Positions 8,867 to 18,161 of a DNA stretch of 64,000 bases are shown here, piece by piece. The translations under genes and the position numbers were made by a program. The notes beneath the pieces were generated by a model that saw nothing but the letters and a program-made list of their open reading frames with translations, had not been told where the DNA came from and ran no database searches. Location of the stretch: the NCBI RefSeq assembly GCF_009184905.1, contig NZ_WESC01000002.1, positions 248,001-312,000 on the forward strand, in the 5' to 3' direction. Within the stretch, counting starts at the first letter, position 1; every line of letters starts with the position of its first letter. The DNA is from Parvibaculum sedimenti. GTDB taxonomy: Bacteria > Pseudomonadota > Alphaproteobacteria > Parvibaculales > Parvibaculaceae.

Positions 8867-9430
8867 ATGCTGACACGCACACGCTTTCTGGCTTCCGCCG
8901 TCGCATTTGCCGCGCTGCTGGCGGCCGCGCTCGGCGGATTGGCCCTGGGGGGAGCGGCCGAAGCCGCCGACGCCCCGAAGCTTCTGGGAAAGTTCGACGA
9001 CTGGGCGGCCTATACCTATGGGGCCGACGCCGACCGCATCTGCTACGTGCTTGCCGAGCCCAAAACGCAGGAGCCCAAGGGGGCGAGGCGCGGGGACGTC
9101 TATTTCATGGTCACGCATCGTCCCGGCCGGAACGTCAGGAACGAGATCAGCATGCGCGCGGGCTACACCTTCAGCCCGACCTCGAAGCCCTTCGCCACCA
9201 TCGGCAAGGCGAAATTCCAGATGTTCACGGGCGTTTCCGAGGGTGGCGAGCACCAGTACTGGGCCTGGCTCGACAAGACGAGCGACGAACCCGCCATGGT
9301 GAAGGCCATGCGCAGTGGCTCGACCATGATCATCAAGGGCACTTCGGCTCGCAAAACCACGACCACCGACACCTATTCGCTGAAAGGCTCGGGTGCGGCC
9401 CTGAACAAGATCGACGAAGCCTGCAAATAG
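8867..9430 (+). CDS. Invasion-associated locus B (IalB) family periplasmic protein
   Basis: 187 residues with a strong signal peptide (about 1-33, cleaving after EAADA or just before). The mature domain matches the alphaproteobacterial IalB fold: an opening FDDWAAYTYGADADRICYVLAEP, a central beta-rich stretch with Phe/Tyr repeats, and a closing EACK, whose Cys can pair with the Cys of RICYVL. IalB was named for Bartonella erythrocyte invasion, but paralogues occur across free-living alphaproteobacteria, so no pathogenic role is implied. Upstream of rlmN on the same strand. Confidence 0.85.
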   Translation: MLTRTRFLASAVAFAALLAAALGGLALGGAAEAADAPKLLGKFDDWAAYTYGADADRICYVLAEPKTQEPKGARRGDVYFMVTHRPGRNVRNEISMRAGYTFSPTSKPFATIGKAKFQMFTGVSEGGEHQYWAWLDKTSDEPAMVKAMRSGSTMIIKGTSARKTTTTDTYSLKGSGAALNKIDEACK

Positions 9431-9541
9431 GCTTCCGGGGCCTTGAGCAGGCCTCATCTGGCGGAGTCGCGGGCGCGGTCCTATTTATGCTATGACCCCG
9501 GCGAAACGAGGCCCCTTTTCAGGCCCCGGCAGGATGAACAC

Positions 9542-10750
9542 ATGGCCACGACACTCGACATAGCGCACAAGCGGGACGAAGCGGCGGAAGCCGCCCCCGC
9601 GCGCGCGGCCAAAACGAACCTTCTCGGCCTGACCCGCGACGGCCTCGCCGAGGCGCTGCGTGCCTTCGGCCTGCCGGAAAAGCAGATCAAGATGCGCGTC
9701 GGCCAGCTCTGGAACGCGATCTACAATCGCGGCCTTTCCGACTTCGCCGACATGACGACACTATCCAAGGACATGCGCGCCCAGCTCGCCGAAGCCTTCG
9801 TGGTCGAGCGGCCGGAAGTCGTGGTCGAGCAGAAGTCGGTGGACGGCACGCGCAAATGGCTGATGCGTCTCGCCTCCGACAAGCCCGGCGTTCCCGGCCC
9901 TGAAATCGAGACTGTCTATATTCCCGAGGAAGGCCGCGGCACGCTCTGCATTTCGAGCCAGGTCGGCTGCACGCTGACCTGCACCTTCTGCCATACCGGT
10001 ACGCAAAAGCTCGTCCGCAACCTGACGGCGGGCGAGATCGTGGGCCAGTTGCTCGTCGCCCGCGATGCGCTCGGCGAGTGGCCGAATTCGGACCGCAATT
10101 CCGACGACCGCATGGTCACCAACATCGTCATGATGGGCATGGGCGAGCCGCTCTACAATTTCGAGAATGTGCGCGACGCGCTCGACATCATTTCCGATGG
10201 CGAGGGGCTCTCGCTCTCCAAGCGCCGCATCACGCTCTCGACTTCCGGCGTCGTGCCGATGATCGAACGCGCGGGCGACGAAATCGGCTGCGGCCTCGCC
10301 ATCTCGCTCCACGCCGTGAACAACGAGACGCGCGACAAGCTCGTGCCGCTCAACAAGAAATATCCGATCGACGAATTGCTCGACGCCTGCCGCAACTACC
10401 CCGGCCTCTCGAACGCGCGGCGCATCACCTTCGAATATGTGATGCTGAAAGGCGTGAACGACAGCCTCGCTGATGCGAAGGAACTCGTCCGCCTGCTGAA
10501 GGGTATTCCGGCGAAGATCAACCTGATCCCCTTCAACCCCTGGCCGGGCTCGCCTTACGAATGCTCGGACTGGGCGCAGATCGAGAAATTCGCCGATGTG
10601 GTCAATCGCGCGGGCTATGCGAGCCCCGTGCGCACACCGCGCGGCCGCGATATCATGGCGGCCTGCGGACAGCTCAAGAGCGAAACGGTGAAGAAGCGCG
10701 CCAGCGAGCGCTTCAGGGAAGAAAAGGCGGCGGCCCAGCCGACCGCCTGA
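9542..10750 (+). CDS. rlmN: 23S rRNA (adenine2503-C2)/tRNA methyltransferase
   Basis: 402-residue radical-SAM methylase that makes 2-methyladenosine at A2503 of 23S rRNA and at A37 of some tRNAs. The cluster motif CTLTCTFC has Cys143, Cys147 and Cys150. [10 protein letters not shown] is the SAM-binding strand, and AACGQL near the C-terminus holds the Cys that forms the covalent RNA intermediate with the conserved partner Cys. Start taken at 9542, with a GGCAGGA site upstream; the longer frame from 9443 adds an unconserved 33-residue leader. Length is slightly long because of a low-complexity Ala-rich N-terminus. Confidence 0.96.
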   Translation: MATTLDIAHKRDEAAEAAPARAAKTNLLGLTRDGLAEALRAFGLPEKQIKMRVGQLWNAIYNRGLSDFADMTTLSKDMRAQLAEAFVVERPEVVVEQKSVDGTRKWLMRLASDKPGVPGPEIETVYIPEEGRGTLCISSQVGCTLTCTFCHTGTQKLVRNLTAGEIVGQLLVARDALGEWPNSDRNSDDRMVTNIVMMGMGEPLYNFENVRDALDIISDGEGLSLSKRRITLSTSGVVPMIERAGDEIGCGLAISLHAVNNETRDKLVPLNKKYPIDELLDACRNYPGLSNARRITFEYVMLKGVNDSLADAKELVRLLKGIPAKINLIPFNPWPGSPYECSDWAQIEKFADVVNRAGYASPVRTPRGRDIMAACGQLKSETVKKRASERFREEKAAAQPTA

Positions 10751-10790
10751 AACAGCGACGAGCTTTCAACCCGGATCGTGGAGGACTGGC

Positions 10791-11120
10791 ATGTTCGCCG
10801 TCATCTACCGTTGGCGTGTCGACGAAAAAGACGCCGAGGAATTCCAGCGCCGCTGGCATGAGATCACCGTCGAAATCATGACGCATCATGGCGGCGGAGG
10901 GTCGCGCCTTCACCTTGCCGAGAATGGCAACTGGGTTGCCTATGCACGCTGGCCCTCGAAGGACCATCGCAACCGCGCCTTCGCTGAATTGTTGAAGAAG
11001 ACGACCGCGACGCCGCAGCGCGAAGGCATGGCGGTACTTATCGAAGAGACCTGGCTCAAGATCGCCGACGATCTGCTGATCCCCGAAGCGGACCTCCCCG
11101 CGACATTTCACAAATCCTGA
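10791..11120 (+). CDS. Antibiotic-biosynthesis-monooxygenase (ABM) domain protein
   Basis: 109-residue single-domain protein with a dimeric alpha+beta ferredoxin-like pattern: FAVIYRWRV strand, a DEKDAEEFQRRWHEIT helix, and RLHLAENGNWVAYARWPS strands. Such proteins range from quinol monooxygenases to haem degraders; no catalytic signature allows a choice here. It follows rlmN by 40 bases. Its last 13 bases overlap the 3' end of the convergent isomerase-like gene. Confidence 0.8.
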   Translation: MFAVIYRWRVDEKDAEEFQRRWHEITVEIMTHHGGGGSRLHLAENGNWVAYARWPSKDHRNRAFAELLKKTTATPQREGMAVLIEETWLKIADDLLIPEADLPATFHKS

Positions 11121-11713
11121 GTCAGGCGCGCCGCAGCCCAGGCAATCGCATCGTCGAGCCGGTCATTGCCCCAAAAAAGTTCATCGCCGACTGTGAAGCT
11201 CGGCGAACCGAACACGCCCTTCGCGATCGCCTCCCCGGTCTGCACCTTGAGGCGTTCCTTGTTTTCCGGCGTGCGCGACCGGGCGATGGCATCCGACGCA
11301 TCGAGACCGAGAGATGTCAGGAGTTCGGCGAGCACCGCCTCATCTGAAATGTCCCTCTGCCCGGCGAAATTGGCGAGATAAACGGCGCGGGTGAAGCCCG
11401 GCGCCCAGCCCTCCTCGGCACCCAGAAGAGCAAGCCGCGCGGCGTTCAATCCATTCTGGGGGAAACGGACCGGTTCCTTCAGAACGAGACCCTGCGCCGC
11501 GCAGATCCGCGCCATGTCGCGCCACATATAGTGGCCCTTGGCGGGGTAAATGTTGAAAGGGCTGTCGTTCCAGCCTTGCGCCCCGAAGATCGGCCCCAGC
11601 AGAAAGGGCCGCCAGCGCAATTGCACGCCTGCCTTCTCCGCCGCCGCCTCGACGCGCATCGCGGCCGGATAGGAATAAGTACTGGCGAATTCGTACCAGA
11701 AATCGACGATCAT
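11108..11713 (-). CDS. 2-hydroxychromene-2-carboxylate isomerase family (DsbA/kappa-GST fold)
   Basis: 201 residues. It opens with the typical VDFWYEFASTYSYPAAMR, where the Ser in this loop replaces the thioredoxin CxxC and activates glutathione. The helical insert contains FLLGPIFGAQGWNDSPF, and the C-terminus has GVFGSPSFTVGDELFWGNDRLD, the cis-Pro loop of the fold. The founding member acts in naphthalene degradation. Most chromosomal paralogues have unknown glutathione-dependent substrates, so the activity is only family-level. It converges on the ABM gene with a 13-base overlap. Confidence 0.87.
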   Translation of the reverse strand: MIVDFWYEFASTYSYPAAMRVEAAAEKAGVQLRWRPFLLGPIFGAQGWNDSPFNIYPAKGHYMWRDMARICAAQGLVLKEPVRFPQNGLNAARLALLGAEEGWAPGFTRAVYLANFAGQRDISDEAVLAELLTSLGLDASDAIARSRTPENKERLKVQTGEAIAKGVFGSPSFTVGDELFWGNDRLDDAIAWAAARLTQDL

Positions 11714-11860
11714 CTCCGTTCCCCTCGTCCTATTAGTGCCTTCTGCGAATTGGGTATTTCACTTGGGTTACGCAAGTGTTCCGGCAGCTCTTGCCGCTCG
11801 ACCGGATTTCCCTATGATGCGCCGCAAAATCGACCATGACGGTGCCCCGAAGGTGAATCA

Positions 11861-13093
11861 ATGAGCGGCGCGACGAAGAACGTGAAGAAGGTGGTGCTTG
11901 CCTATTCGGGCGGGCTCGACACCTCGATCATCCTGAAATGGCTCCAGACGACCTATGGATGCGAGGTCGTGACCTTCACGGCCGATCTCGGCCAGGGCGA
12001 GGAGCTTGAGCCGGCCCGCAAGAAGGCCGAGATGCTCGGCATCAAGGAAATCTACATCGAGGATCTGCGCGAGACCTTCGTCCGCGACTATGTGTTCCCG
12101 ATGTTCCGGGCCAATGCTCTTTACGAGGGCGTCTACCTCCTCGGCACGTCCATCGCCCGCCCGCTGATCGCCAGGCGCCAGATCGAGATCGCCAAGGCGA
12201 CCGGGGCCGACGCCGTCTGCCACGGCGCGACCGGCAAGGGCAACGATCAGGTTCGCTTCGAGCTTTCCTATTATTCGCTCAATCCGGAGATCAAGGTCAT
12301 CGCCCCCTGGCGCGAATGGGACCTGACCTCGCGCACCAAGCTCCTCGAATTCGCCGAGAAGAACCAGATTCCGATCGCCAGGGACAAGCGCGGCGAAGCG
12401 CCCTTCTCGGTCGATGCGAACCTTCTGCACACCTCCTCCGAGGGCAAGGCGCTCGAAGATCCTTCGCAGGAAGCGCCCGAATTCGTTTACCAGCGCACCG
12501 TTTCGCCGGAAGAGGCCCCTGACAAGGCTACCTATATCGAGGTGGGCTTCGAAAAGGGCGATGCCGTCTCCATCGATGGCGAGCGTCTCTCGCCCGCGAG
12601 CCTGCTCACGAAGCTCAACGAGCTCGGCGGCAAGAACGGCATCGGTCGCCTCGATCTCGTCGAGAACCGTTTCGTCGGCATGAAGTCGCGCGGCATCTAT
12701 GAAACGCCGGGCGGCACGATCCTGCTCGCCGCCCATCGTGGCATCGAGTCGATCACGCTCGACCGCGGCGCGATGCATCTCAAGGACGATCTGATGCCGC
12801 GCTATGCGGAGCTGATCTATTACGGTTTCTGGTGGTCGCCGGAGCGCGAGATGCTCCAGGCCCTGATCGACAAGAGCCAGGAAATGGTCACCGGCACCGT
12901 CCGCCTCAAGCTCTACAAGGGCAATGTGGCGGTCGTCGGCCGCACTTCCCCCTATTCGCTCTACTCGATGGCCCATGTGACCTTCGAGGAGGACGCCGGC
13001 GCCTACGACCAGAAAGACGCCGAAGGATTTATCAAACTGAACGCGCTCCGGCTTCGTCTTCTCGCCGCGCGCAACAAGCGGATCAAAGGTTAA
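11861..13093 (+). CDS. argG: Argininosuccinate synthase
   Basis: 410-residue cytoplasmic enzyme that joins citrulline and aspartate using ATP, the penultimate step of arginine biosynthesis. The PP-loop SGGLDTS is at residues 16-22 and the citrulline/aspartate site is in [13 protein letters not shown]. The C-terminus has YHRGTxx-type features and [18 protein letters not shown]. Length is normal. The stop TAA overlaps the ATG of ppa by one base (TAATG), so the two are translationally coupled. Confidence 0.97.
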   Translation: MSGATKNVKKVVLAYSGGLDTSIILKWLQTTYGCEVVTFTADLGQGEELEPARKKAEMLGIKEIYIEDLRETFVRDYVFPMFRANALYEGVYLLGTSIARPLIARRQIEIAKATGADAVCHGATGKGNDQVRFELSYYSLNPEIKVIAPWREWDLTSRTKLLEFAEKNQIPIARDKRGEAPFSVDANLLHTSSEGKALEDPSQEAPEFVYQRTVSPEEAPDKATYIEVGFEKGDAVSIDGERLSPASLLTKLNELGGKNGIGRLDLVENRFVGMKSRGIYETPGGTILLAAHRGIESITLDRGAMHLKDDLMPRYAELIYYGFWWSPEREMLQALIDKSQEMVTGTVRLKLYKGNVAVVGRTSPYSLYSMAHVTFEEDAGAYDQKDAEGFIKLNALRLRLLAARNKRIKG

Positions 13094-13632
13094 TGCGTAT
13101 CGAAGCCATCCCTATCGGCAAGAACCCGCCTCACGACGTCAACGTCATCGTCGAGGTGCCGCATGGCGGCCATCCGGTGAAGTATGAGATGGACAAGGAG
13201 TCGGGCACGCTCTTCGTCGATCGCTTCATCCACACGGCGATGCAGTATCCGGCGAATTACGGCTTCATTCCGCACACGCTGTCCGATGACGGCGATCCGG
13301 TCGACGTGCTCGTCGTGAGCCGCATTCCGGTTGTCCCCGGTGCCGTCGTGCGCGTGCGCCCCATCGGCGTTCTGATGATGACGGACGAGGCGGGCCAGGA
13401 CGAAAAGATCCTCGCCGTGCCGGTCGAGAAGCTGAACCCCTATTACAAGAACGTGCGCAGCTATACCGACCTTCCGGAAATCCTCATCCGCCGCATCGCC
13501 CATTTCTTCGAGCACTACAAGGATCTCGAGGAAGGCAAGTGGGTGAAGATTCAGGGCTGGCAGGGTCCGGAAGAGGCGGAGAAGATCATTCTCAGCGCCA
13601 TCGAAGCCGCGAAGCAGGCAAAGAACGCCTGA
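13093..13632 (+). CDS. ppa: Inorganic pyrophosphatase (family I)
   Basis: 179-residue soluble pyrophosphatase that hydrolyses PPi to phosphate and pulls anabolic reactions forward. The family signature DGDPVDVLV is at residues 66-74 with the metal-binding aspartates; [14 protein letters not shown] near the C-terminus is also characteristic. The ATG at 13093 is fused to the argG stop. The coupling makes sense because argininosuccinate synthase releases PPi, though joint regulation is inference. Confidence 0.96.
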   Translation: MRIEAIPIGKNPPHDVNVIVEVPHGGHPVKYEMDKESGTLFVDRFIHTAMQYPANYGFIPHTLSDDGDPVDVLVVSRIPVVPGAVVRVRPIGVLMMTDEAGQDEKILAVPVEKLNPYYKNVRSYTDLPEILIRRIAHFFEHYKDLEEGKWVKIQGWQGPEEAEKIILSAIEAAKQAKNA

Positions 13633-13656
13633 GATAAAGCGCATCCGGCGTTGCCC

Positions 13657-15132
13657 TCAGGGCAACGCCCATACGCCGTCGCGGCCGAGCACGTTGCGGA
13701 CCACCTGCTGCGCAAGCTCGCTGCCGCTGCGGCTGTTCGTCAGCACGACGACACCTGTTCTCTGCGCCGGGTCGATGACCATCAGGCTCTCGAAGCCGAG
13801 GCTCGACCCGCGCGTCCAGAGCGTCTCTCCCGCCTGATCCTTGCGAATGCCGATGCCGAGGCCCCATGAGAATGTGGGATCGACAATAACGCGCTCGCTC
13901 ACCATGCGATTGCGCATCGTCTGGCCGATCTCTTGCCCGTCGACGATCTCGATCATGAATCGCGCCATGTCTTCCGCATTCGTGCGGAAGGAATTTGCGG
14001 CATTGGGCGTCGTGTCATCAAGAAGCGCGAAGCGCGGCACGCCAAGCGTCCAGTCGAGAAACGCCAGACTGACGACAAAGGCCGAAAGGAAGGCGAAGGC
14101 GAGCGCCATCTCCGGCGAGCGGCTGCGTCCCCGAGCGATGACACCCTGACGCGACCGCACGAAGCCGACGACATAGATGAGATAGAAAATGAACCCGCCC
14201 AGCGCACCCAGCCCAAGCGCATAGACGACCGCGACGCCGATCATGAAGGCGGCATTCGCAAAGCCGAGCCCATACCAGACGAGCCCGATTGCAAAGGCCA
14301 GCGCCAGCACGAGCGGCCAGAGGAGATCGGTCGTCTCGACGCGGCCCGGCCTCATGGTGAAGCGCATGACGGCCCAGACGACACCCAGCACACCGAGGAA
14401 GGCTGCCATGAAGGGCAGATAGAAAACCGCTACCGGAAAACGCAACGGCACATAGCCCCGCGCCTCGATGCCGCTCCGCGACCGATCCTCATAGGTGGAC
14501 GACGTCATGCCGAGCGGCCCGAAGACGCGGGCCTTCATCACATCGTCGAAGGGCTTCTTCTCGATCGTCTCCATGACATGCTGGAGATAGAGAAAGCCGA
14601 CGCCGGAATGCGAGAAGCGCTCGCCGGGCTCGAAGCTCGTGCGTCGCGAAGGATGGGCCACATTGTCGGGCAGGCCCGACGTATGCGTCAGCACCTGGCG
14701 CAGCGTGACCAACCGATCGTCGGATTCGCGCGACAGCCAACGCGACGGCAGATCGCGAGAAAGCGGCGCATCGAGAAAGAGAAGCTTGTCGCGCGCAAGG
14801 CTCAATGCGCCATAGGCGGCGAGTGTTTCGCCGAGTTCGCCAGCCTTGAACAACGTCTGCGATGTGACGGGAGTTCCCTTCCGCCTGTCCGCAGTTCCGA
14901 AACTCGCTGAATAAACGATCTTTCCATCCGCGACGATGGCGACGCTCGCTCCCGGCACGTCGAGCGCGTTCATGCGCTGCGGAATGAAAATGCCGAGCGC
15001 GCGCACCATCTCGTCATGCGGCCAGGCGATCATGCCGTCTGCAGCCCGCTGGTCCGCCGCATACGCAGGCAAGCCCGCAAGGGGACCCGCCAGCACCGCC
15101 GACCAGAAAAGGAAGAGAAGGCCGCGCTTCAT
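13657..15132 (-). CDS. Membrane-inserted beta-lactamase-fold protein with degenerate active site
   Basis: 491 residues. A signal peptide (1-26) is followed by a beta-lactamase/class C esterase N-half with VLTHTSGLPDN intact. Where SxxK is expected the sequence reads AGELGETL (97-104), so Ser and Lys are both replaced by Glu. The YSN position reads FSH (173-175), and the third motif reads LWTRG instead of H/K-T-G. After residue 230 comes a hydrophobic block of four or five membrane helices (about 233-257, 268-290, 293-325, 341-362). Then the domain resumes with NAANSFRTNAEDMARFMIEIVDG and ends in VVVLTNS. Its start overlaps the stop of the upstream aldo/keto reductase gene (ATGA). Function unknown; probably non-catalytic. 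Confidence 0.85.
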   Translation of the reverse strand: MKRGLLFLFWSAVLAGPLAGLPAYAADQRAADGMIAWPHDEMVRALGIFIPQRMNALDVPGASVAIVADGKIVYSASFGTADRRKGTPVTSQTLFKAGELGETLAAYGALSLARDKLLFLDAPLSRDLPSRWLSRESDDRLVTLRQVLTHTSGLPDNVAHPSRRTSFEPGERFSHSGVGFLYLQHVMETIEKKPFDDVMKARVFGPLGMTSSTYEDRSRSGIEARGYVPLRFPVAVFYLPFMAAFLGVLGVVWAVMRFTMRPGRVETTDLLWPLVLALAFAIGLVWYGLGFANAAFMIGVAVVYALGLGALGGFIFYLIYVVGFVRSRQGVIARGRSRSPEMALAFAFLSAFVVSLAFLDWTLGVPRFALLDDTTPNAANSFRTNAEDMARFMIEIVDGQEIGQTMRNRMVSERVIVDPTFSWGLGIGIRKDQAGETLWTRGSSLGFESLMVIDPAQRTGVVVLTNSRSGSELAQQVVRNVLGRDGVWALP

Positions 15133-16139
15133 AGGGGCGCGTCGAGCGGAAGACGTGGCACCTGCCGCCGGAGGCCGAGCGCATCGATACGCCGGACGAT
15201 CTCCGCATCGAGCGGCCCTTTCGCCTCGGCATCGAGAATGTCAGTCAGCTCGCGGCGATTCTTGACGCCGAGAACCACAGTGTCGACACCTTCCATCGCG
15301 AGCGCATAACGATGGGCGAGGACCGCCGGGTCTTCTCCAAGCTCCGCCGCAAGCGAGCGGTAGGGCGCGGCCTTGGCGTAATCCTTCGTTTCGGCGCTGT
15401 CGGCGGGAAGTTCCCTGTCGATCTGCGCCGTCAATGCGCCCGCCTGCACGGCGCGAATGCCCATCACGCCGACGCCGTTGTTCTTCGCCGTGCGGATGAT
15501 ATTGCGCGGCTCCGGCGGTTCTTCGTAGCGGCGCATGTCGCCCGCGGAATCGAGAAGATTGGCGACCGCCTGCACGACGGCGGGCTTCGGCTCATGGCGC
15601 AGCGCGTCCATGATCATGCGTGGTAGGCCGACGCCGGTAATGCCCCAGTCGCCGATAAGCCCCTGAGCCTTGAGGCGCTCGAAGGCAGGCACCACAGCTT
15701 CGACATAGAGCAGCCAAGGCAGCGCCCAACGGCCCTGCGTCTCCGCATTCTTCAAATAGGTGTAGCCGACGGGATGGATGTTCGAATGCAGGAAAAAGAG
15801 ATCGACCTGCTCGCGCCTGAGCGTTTCGAGGCTGCGGCGCAGCGAACGCTCGAGGCGTTCATGCACCTCCGACGCCGGCAGATTGGCGAGGATGCATTTC
15901 GTCGTGACCCGAAGCCCACCGGGCCATGCGCCATCGAAAGCCTCTCCGGCAACCGTCTCCGCCTCGCCCCGCCCGTAGGAAGGCGCGAGATCGAGAAGCG
16001 TGATGCCGCGCTCGACGGCGAGGCGAACCGTTGCCACGGCCTCGTCACGATCGGTCTTGCCCCAGATCTGTCCGAGGCCGCCGCCGCCCAGCGTCAATGC
16101 GCTGACCGGCCACAGATCACCTAGCCTGCGCGTCTCCAT
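15129..16139 (-). CDS. Aldo/keto reductase
   Basis: 336-residue barrel enzyme of the L-galactose/pyridoxal dehydrogenase-like branch. The active-site set is visible: Asp and Tyr in LLDLAPSYGRGEAE, Lys in VTTKCIL and His in LFFLHSN. The NADP-binding end is VVLGVKNRREL. It lies between folD (10 bases upstream) and the membrane-inserted protein (overlapping start), so the three genes form one minus-strand operon. Substrate unknown. Confidence 0.9.
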   Translation of the reverse strand: METRRLGDLWPVSALTLGGGGLGQIWGKTDRDEAVATVRLAVERGITLLDLAPSYGRGEAETVAGEAFDGAWPGGLRVTTKCILANLPASEVHERLERSLRRSLETLRREQVDLFFLHSNIHPVGYTYLKNAETQGRWALPWLLYVEAVVPAFERLKAQGLIGDWGITGVGLPRMIMDALRHEPKPAVVQAVANLLDSAGDMRRYEEPPEPRNIIRTAKNNGVGVMGIRAVQAGALTAQIDRELPADSAETKDYAKAAPYRSLAAELGEDPAVLAHRYALAMEGVDTVVLGVKNRRELTDILDAEAKGPLDAEIVRRIDALGLRRQVPRLPLDAPL

Positions 16140-16149
16140 ACCCTGCTCC

Positions 16150-17061
16150 TCAGAAATCCTTCGGCAGCGCGATGCCGTTCTGGCGGCAGGCGGCGATGAC
16201 CGTGTTTCGCATGAGGCAGGCGACCGTCATCAGGCCCACGCCGCCCGGCACCGGCGTGATCGCGCCCGCGACCTTCACCGCCTCGTCGAAGGCCACGTCG
16301 CCGACCAGGCGCGTCTTGCCCTCGCCCTTTTCGGGCGCAGGTACGCGGTTGATGCCCACATCGATGACGATGGCGCCGGGCTTCACCCAGTCGCCGCGCA
16401 CCATGTTGGGCCTGCCGACCGCCGCGACCAGAATATCGGCCTGACGTGCGAGGCCAGGCAGATCGTGCGAGCGGCTATGCGCGATGGTCACCGTGCAGTT
16501 CTCCTTGAGCAGCAATTGCGCCACCGGCTTGCCGACGAGATTGGATCGACCGATCACGACCGCATGCTTGCCCGAAAGATCGCCGCCCGCGAGCTTCGCC
16601 ATGATGACGCAGCCTTCCGGCGTCGCGGGCACCATGGCGGGCAAGCCGCTGGCAAGCCTGCCAGCATTGAGCGGGTGGAGCCCGTCCGCATCCTTGTTCG
16701 GGTCGATGGCGTCGATCACGGCCTGCTGACTGATCTGGTCAGGCACCGGGAACTGCACGAGAAACCCGTGGACGGCAGGATCGGCATTGAGCTCGCGCAC
16801 CTTGGCGAGAACCTCGTCCTGACTGGCCGTGCCGGGCAGACGATACTCGAAGGAGTTCATGCCCGCTTCGACCGTCGCGATGCCCTTGTTGCGGACATAG
16901 ACCTCGCTCGCCGGATCGTTGCCGACGAGAACGACGGCGAGGCCGGGCGTCAGCCCATGCTCGGCCTTCAGCCGGGCGACTTCTGCCGCGACGCGCGCCT
17001 TGAGCGCGGTGGCAATGATCTTGCCGTCGATGATCTTGCCGTTGCTCGGGGATGTAGACAT
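16150..17061 (-). CDS. folD: Methylenetetrahydrofolate dehydrogenase / methenyltetrahydrofolate cyclohydrolase
   Basis: 303-residue bifunctional enzyme interconverting 5,10-methylene-, methenyl- and 10-formyl-tetrahydrofolate with NADP. The catalytic YxxxK is in YVRNKG, followed by [19 protein letters not shown], the nucleotide-binding [18 protein letters not shown], and the closing [16 protein letters not shown]. Length is typical (about 300). First gene of a three-gene minus-strand operon. The region upstream (17062-17266) contains a palindromic repeat and no gene. Confidence 0.97.
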   Translation of the reverse strand: MSTSPSNGKIIDGKIIATALKARVAAEVARLKAEHGLTPGLAVVLVGNDPASEVYVRNKGIATVEAGMNSFEYRLPGTASQDEVLAKVRELNADPAVHGFLVQFPVPDQISQQAVIDAIDPNKDADGLHPLNAGRLASGLPAMVPATPEGCVIMAKLAGGDLSGKHAVVIGRSNLVGKPVAQLLLKENCTVTIAHSRSHDLPGLARQADILVAAVGRPNMVRGDWVKPGAIVIDVGINRVPAPEKGEGKTRLVGDVAFDEAVKVAGAITPVPGGVGLMTVACLMRNTVIAACRQNGIALPKDF

Positions 17062-17176
17062 GGGGGCACCTCAATGTTGAGACGGGGGTGCCCAGGCGAG
17101 CGGCGGTATCTTCCTGCGCTTCCCGGTGGTCATGCCCACCTCGCCTCGCCAGTCACGCAGAACGGGGCGGATAATA

Positions 17177-17219
17177 AGCATGATCCCGAAAAGTGGGAAC
17201 CGGTTTTCGGGATCATGCT
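17177..17219. repeat. 43-bp REP-like palindrome
   Basis: Two perfect 16-base arms (17177-17192 and 17204-17219), beginning AGCATGATCCC, flank an 11-base GTGGGAACCGG spacer. This matches the intergenic palindrome family I know from many Rhizobiales genomes, built on GATCCCGAAAA and its complement. It sits between folD and the DUF167 gene, both minus strand. As RNA it would form a strong hairpin, but there is no T-tract. Confidence 0.85.
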
Positions 17220-17266
17220 CAAAATAGCAGGCACCCGACCCGCCCCATGCGATCGCCGGAATGGTC

Positions 17267-17587
17267 CTATTCCGGCAATGCGCCGAACCAGGCCTCCAGC
17301 CGCTCGTAACGCCCCTCTCCGCGCAGGACCACGGTCTTGACCCGGCCCGTGTCGCCAGCGGCAATCTCGACGGCACTTGGGGGGAACCCCCATGCCTTGG
17401 CGAGGAGCTTGATGACGGCGGCGTTGGCCTTGCCCTTCTCGGGCACGTCCTTCACCCGGAGCTTCAGGAAGCTCCGCCCCTCGGCGTCGGCGCCCAGCCC
17501 GTCGATTCGGTCTGCGCCGCCCTTGGGCGTCACCCTGATCGTCACGGCGACGCCGTCGGGCAGTTTGCGCAGCGGCAGGGAGGACAT
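17267..17587 (-). CDS. DUF167 (YggU) family protein
   Basis: 106 residues with the family core VTPKGGADRIDG near residue 20 and the highly conserved LKLRVKDVPEKGKANAAVIKLLAKAWG. Structures of the family show a small alpha/beta domain; function is not established. It follows the YggT gene by 7 bases. The yggT-yggU pair is conserved across proteobacteria, often near proC and yggS, which are not present here. Confidence 0.9.
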   Translation of the reverse strand: MSSLPLRKLPDGVAVTIRVTPKGGADRIDGLGADAEGRSFLKLRVKDVPEKGKANAAVIKLLAKAWGFPPSAVEIAAGDTGRVKTVVLRGEGRYERLEAWFGALPE

Positions 17588-17594
17588 GGAAGCC

Positions 17595-17891
17595 TCAGAA
17601 GCTCGCCATATAGGAGCCGTAGATTTCCCAGATCAGGTTCTGGAGGAAATAGAGGAGGAGCAGCAGCACGACCGGCGAAATGTCGATGCCGCCCAGATCG
17701 GGCAGGAAGCGCCGGATGGGCCTGAGCGCGGGCTCCGTCACCCGGTAGATGATATCGACGACGGAATAGACAAAGCGGTTATGCGTGTTGATCACACCGA
17801 AGGCGATGAGCCAGCTCAGCACGGCGCCGATGATGATGACCCATGTGTAGAGCTGGATGACCTGGGTAATCAGGATGAGAAGGGATTGCAT
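17595..17891 (-). CDS. YggT family integral membrane protein
   Basis: 98 residues with two hydrophobic segments (about 4-27 and 70-90) separated by the conserved cytoplasmic loop VTEPALRPIRRFLPDLGGIDISP. One YGGT repeat is present, where E. coli has two. Family members have been linked to membrane and osmotic homeostasis, without a defined mechanism. Likely co-transcribed with the DUF167 gene downstream. Confidence 0.9.
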   Translation of the reverse strand: MQSLLILITQVIQLYTWVIIIGAVLSWLIAFGVINTHNRFVYSVVDIIYRVTEPALRPIRRFLPDLGGIDISPVVLLLLLYFLQNLIWEIYGSYMASF

Positions 17892-18055
17892 GGGCCTCTG
17901 CTTTTCGACGCTAGACGGGCATGCCTTGCGGCTGGGTGCCCTGGGATCGGCGGGTTCGATCCAGATGTAAAGGGCGGGGCTCCCCGGTTCAAGCCGCAGC
18001 TCGAAACTCGATGCCGACAGTCTCTTGACACCCGGCCCGCGTCCGCCTAAAGAAC

Positions 18056-18161
18056 CGGCTCAATTCCGGGGCCGTAGCTCAGTTGGGAGAGCGCCTCGTT
18101 CGCAATGAGGAGGTCAGCGGTTCGATCCCGCTCGGCTCCACCATTCCCGGGAATTGAGCCG
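18056..18161. repeat. 12-bp inverted repeats flanking tRNA-Ala
   Basis: CGGCTCAATTCC at 18056-18067 ends exactly at the first base of the tRNA. Its perfect complement GGAATTGAGCCG lies at 18150-18161, six bases after the CCA. In a precursor these would pair and extend the acceptor stem, which could matter for RNase P or 3' processing. Their origin is unknown. Confidence 0.7.
18068..18143 (+). tRNA. tRNA-Ala (anticodon CGC)
   Basis: 76 bases with encoded CCA. A 7-bp acceptor (GGGGCCG with CGGCTCC, one G-T pair), a D arm GCTC..GAGC, an anticodon arm CCTCG/TGAGG around loop TTCGCAA (anticodon CGC, reading GCG), and a T arm AGCGG/CCGCT with TTCGATC. The cloverleaf is complete. The 3' end of the dehydrogenase-like gene on the other strand overlaps it. 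Confidence 0.96.
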
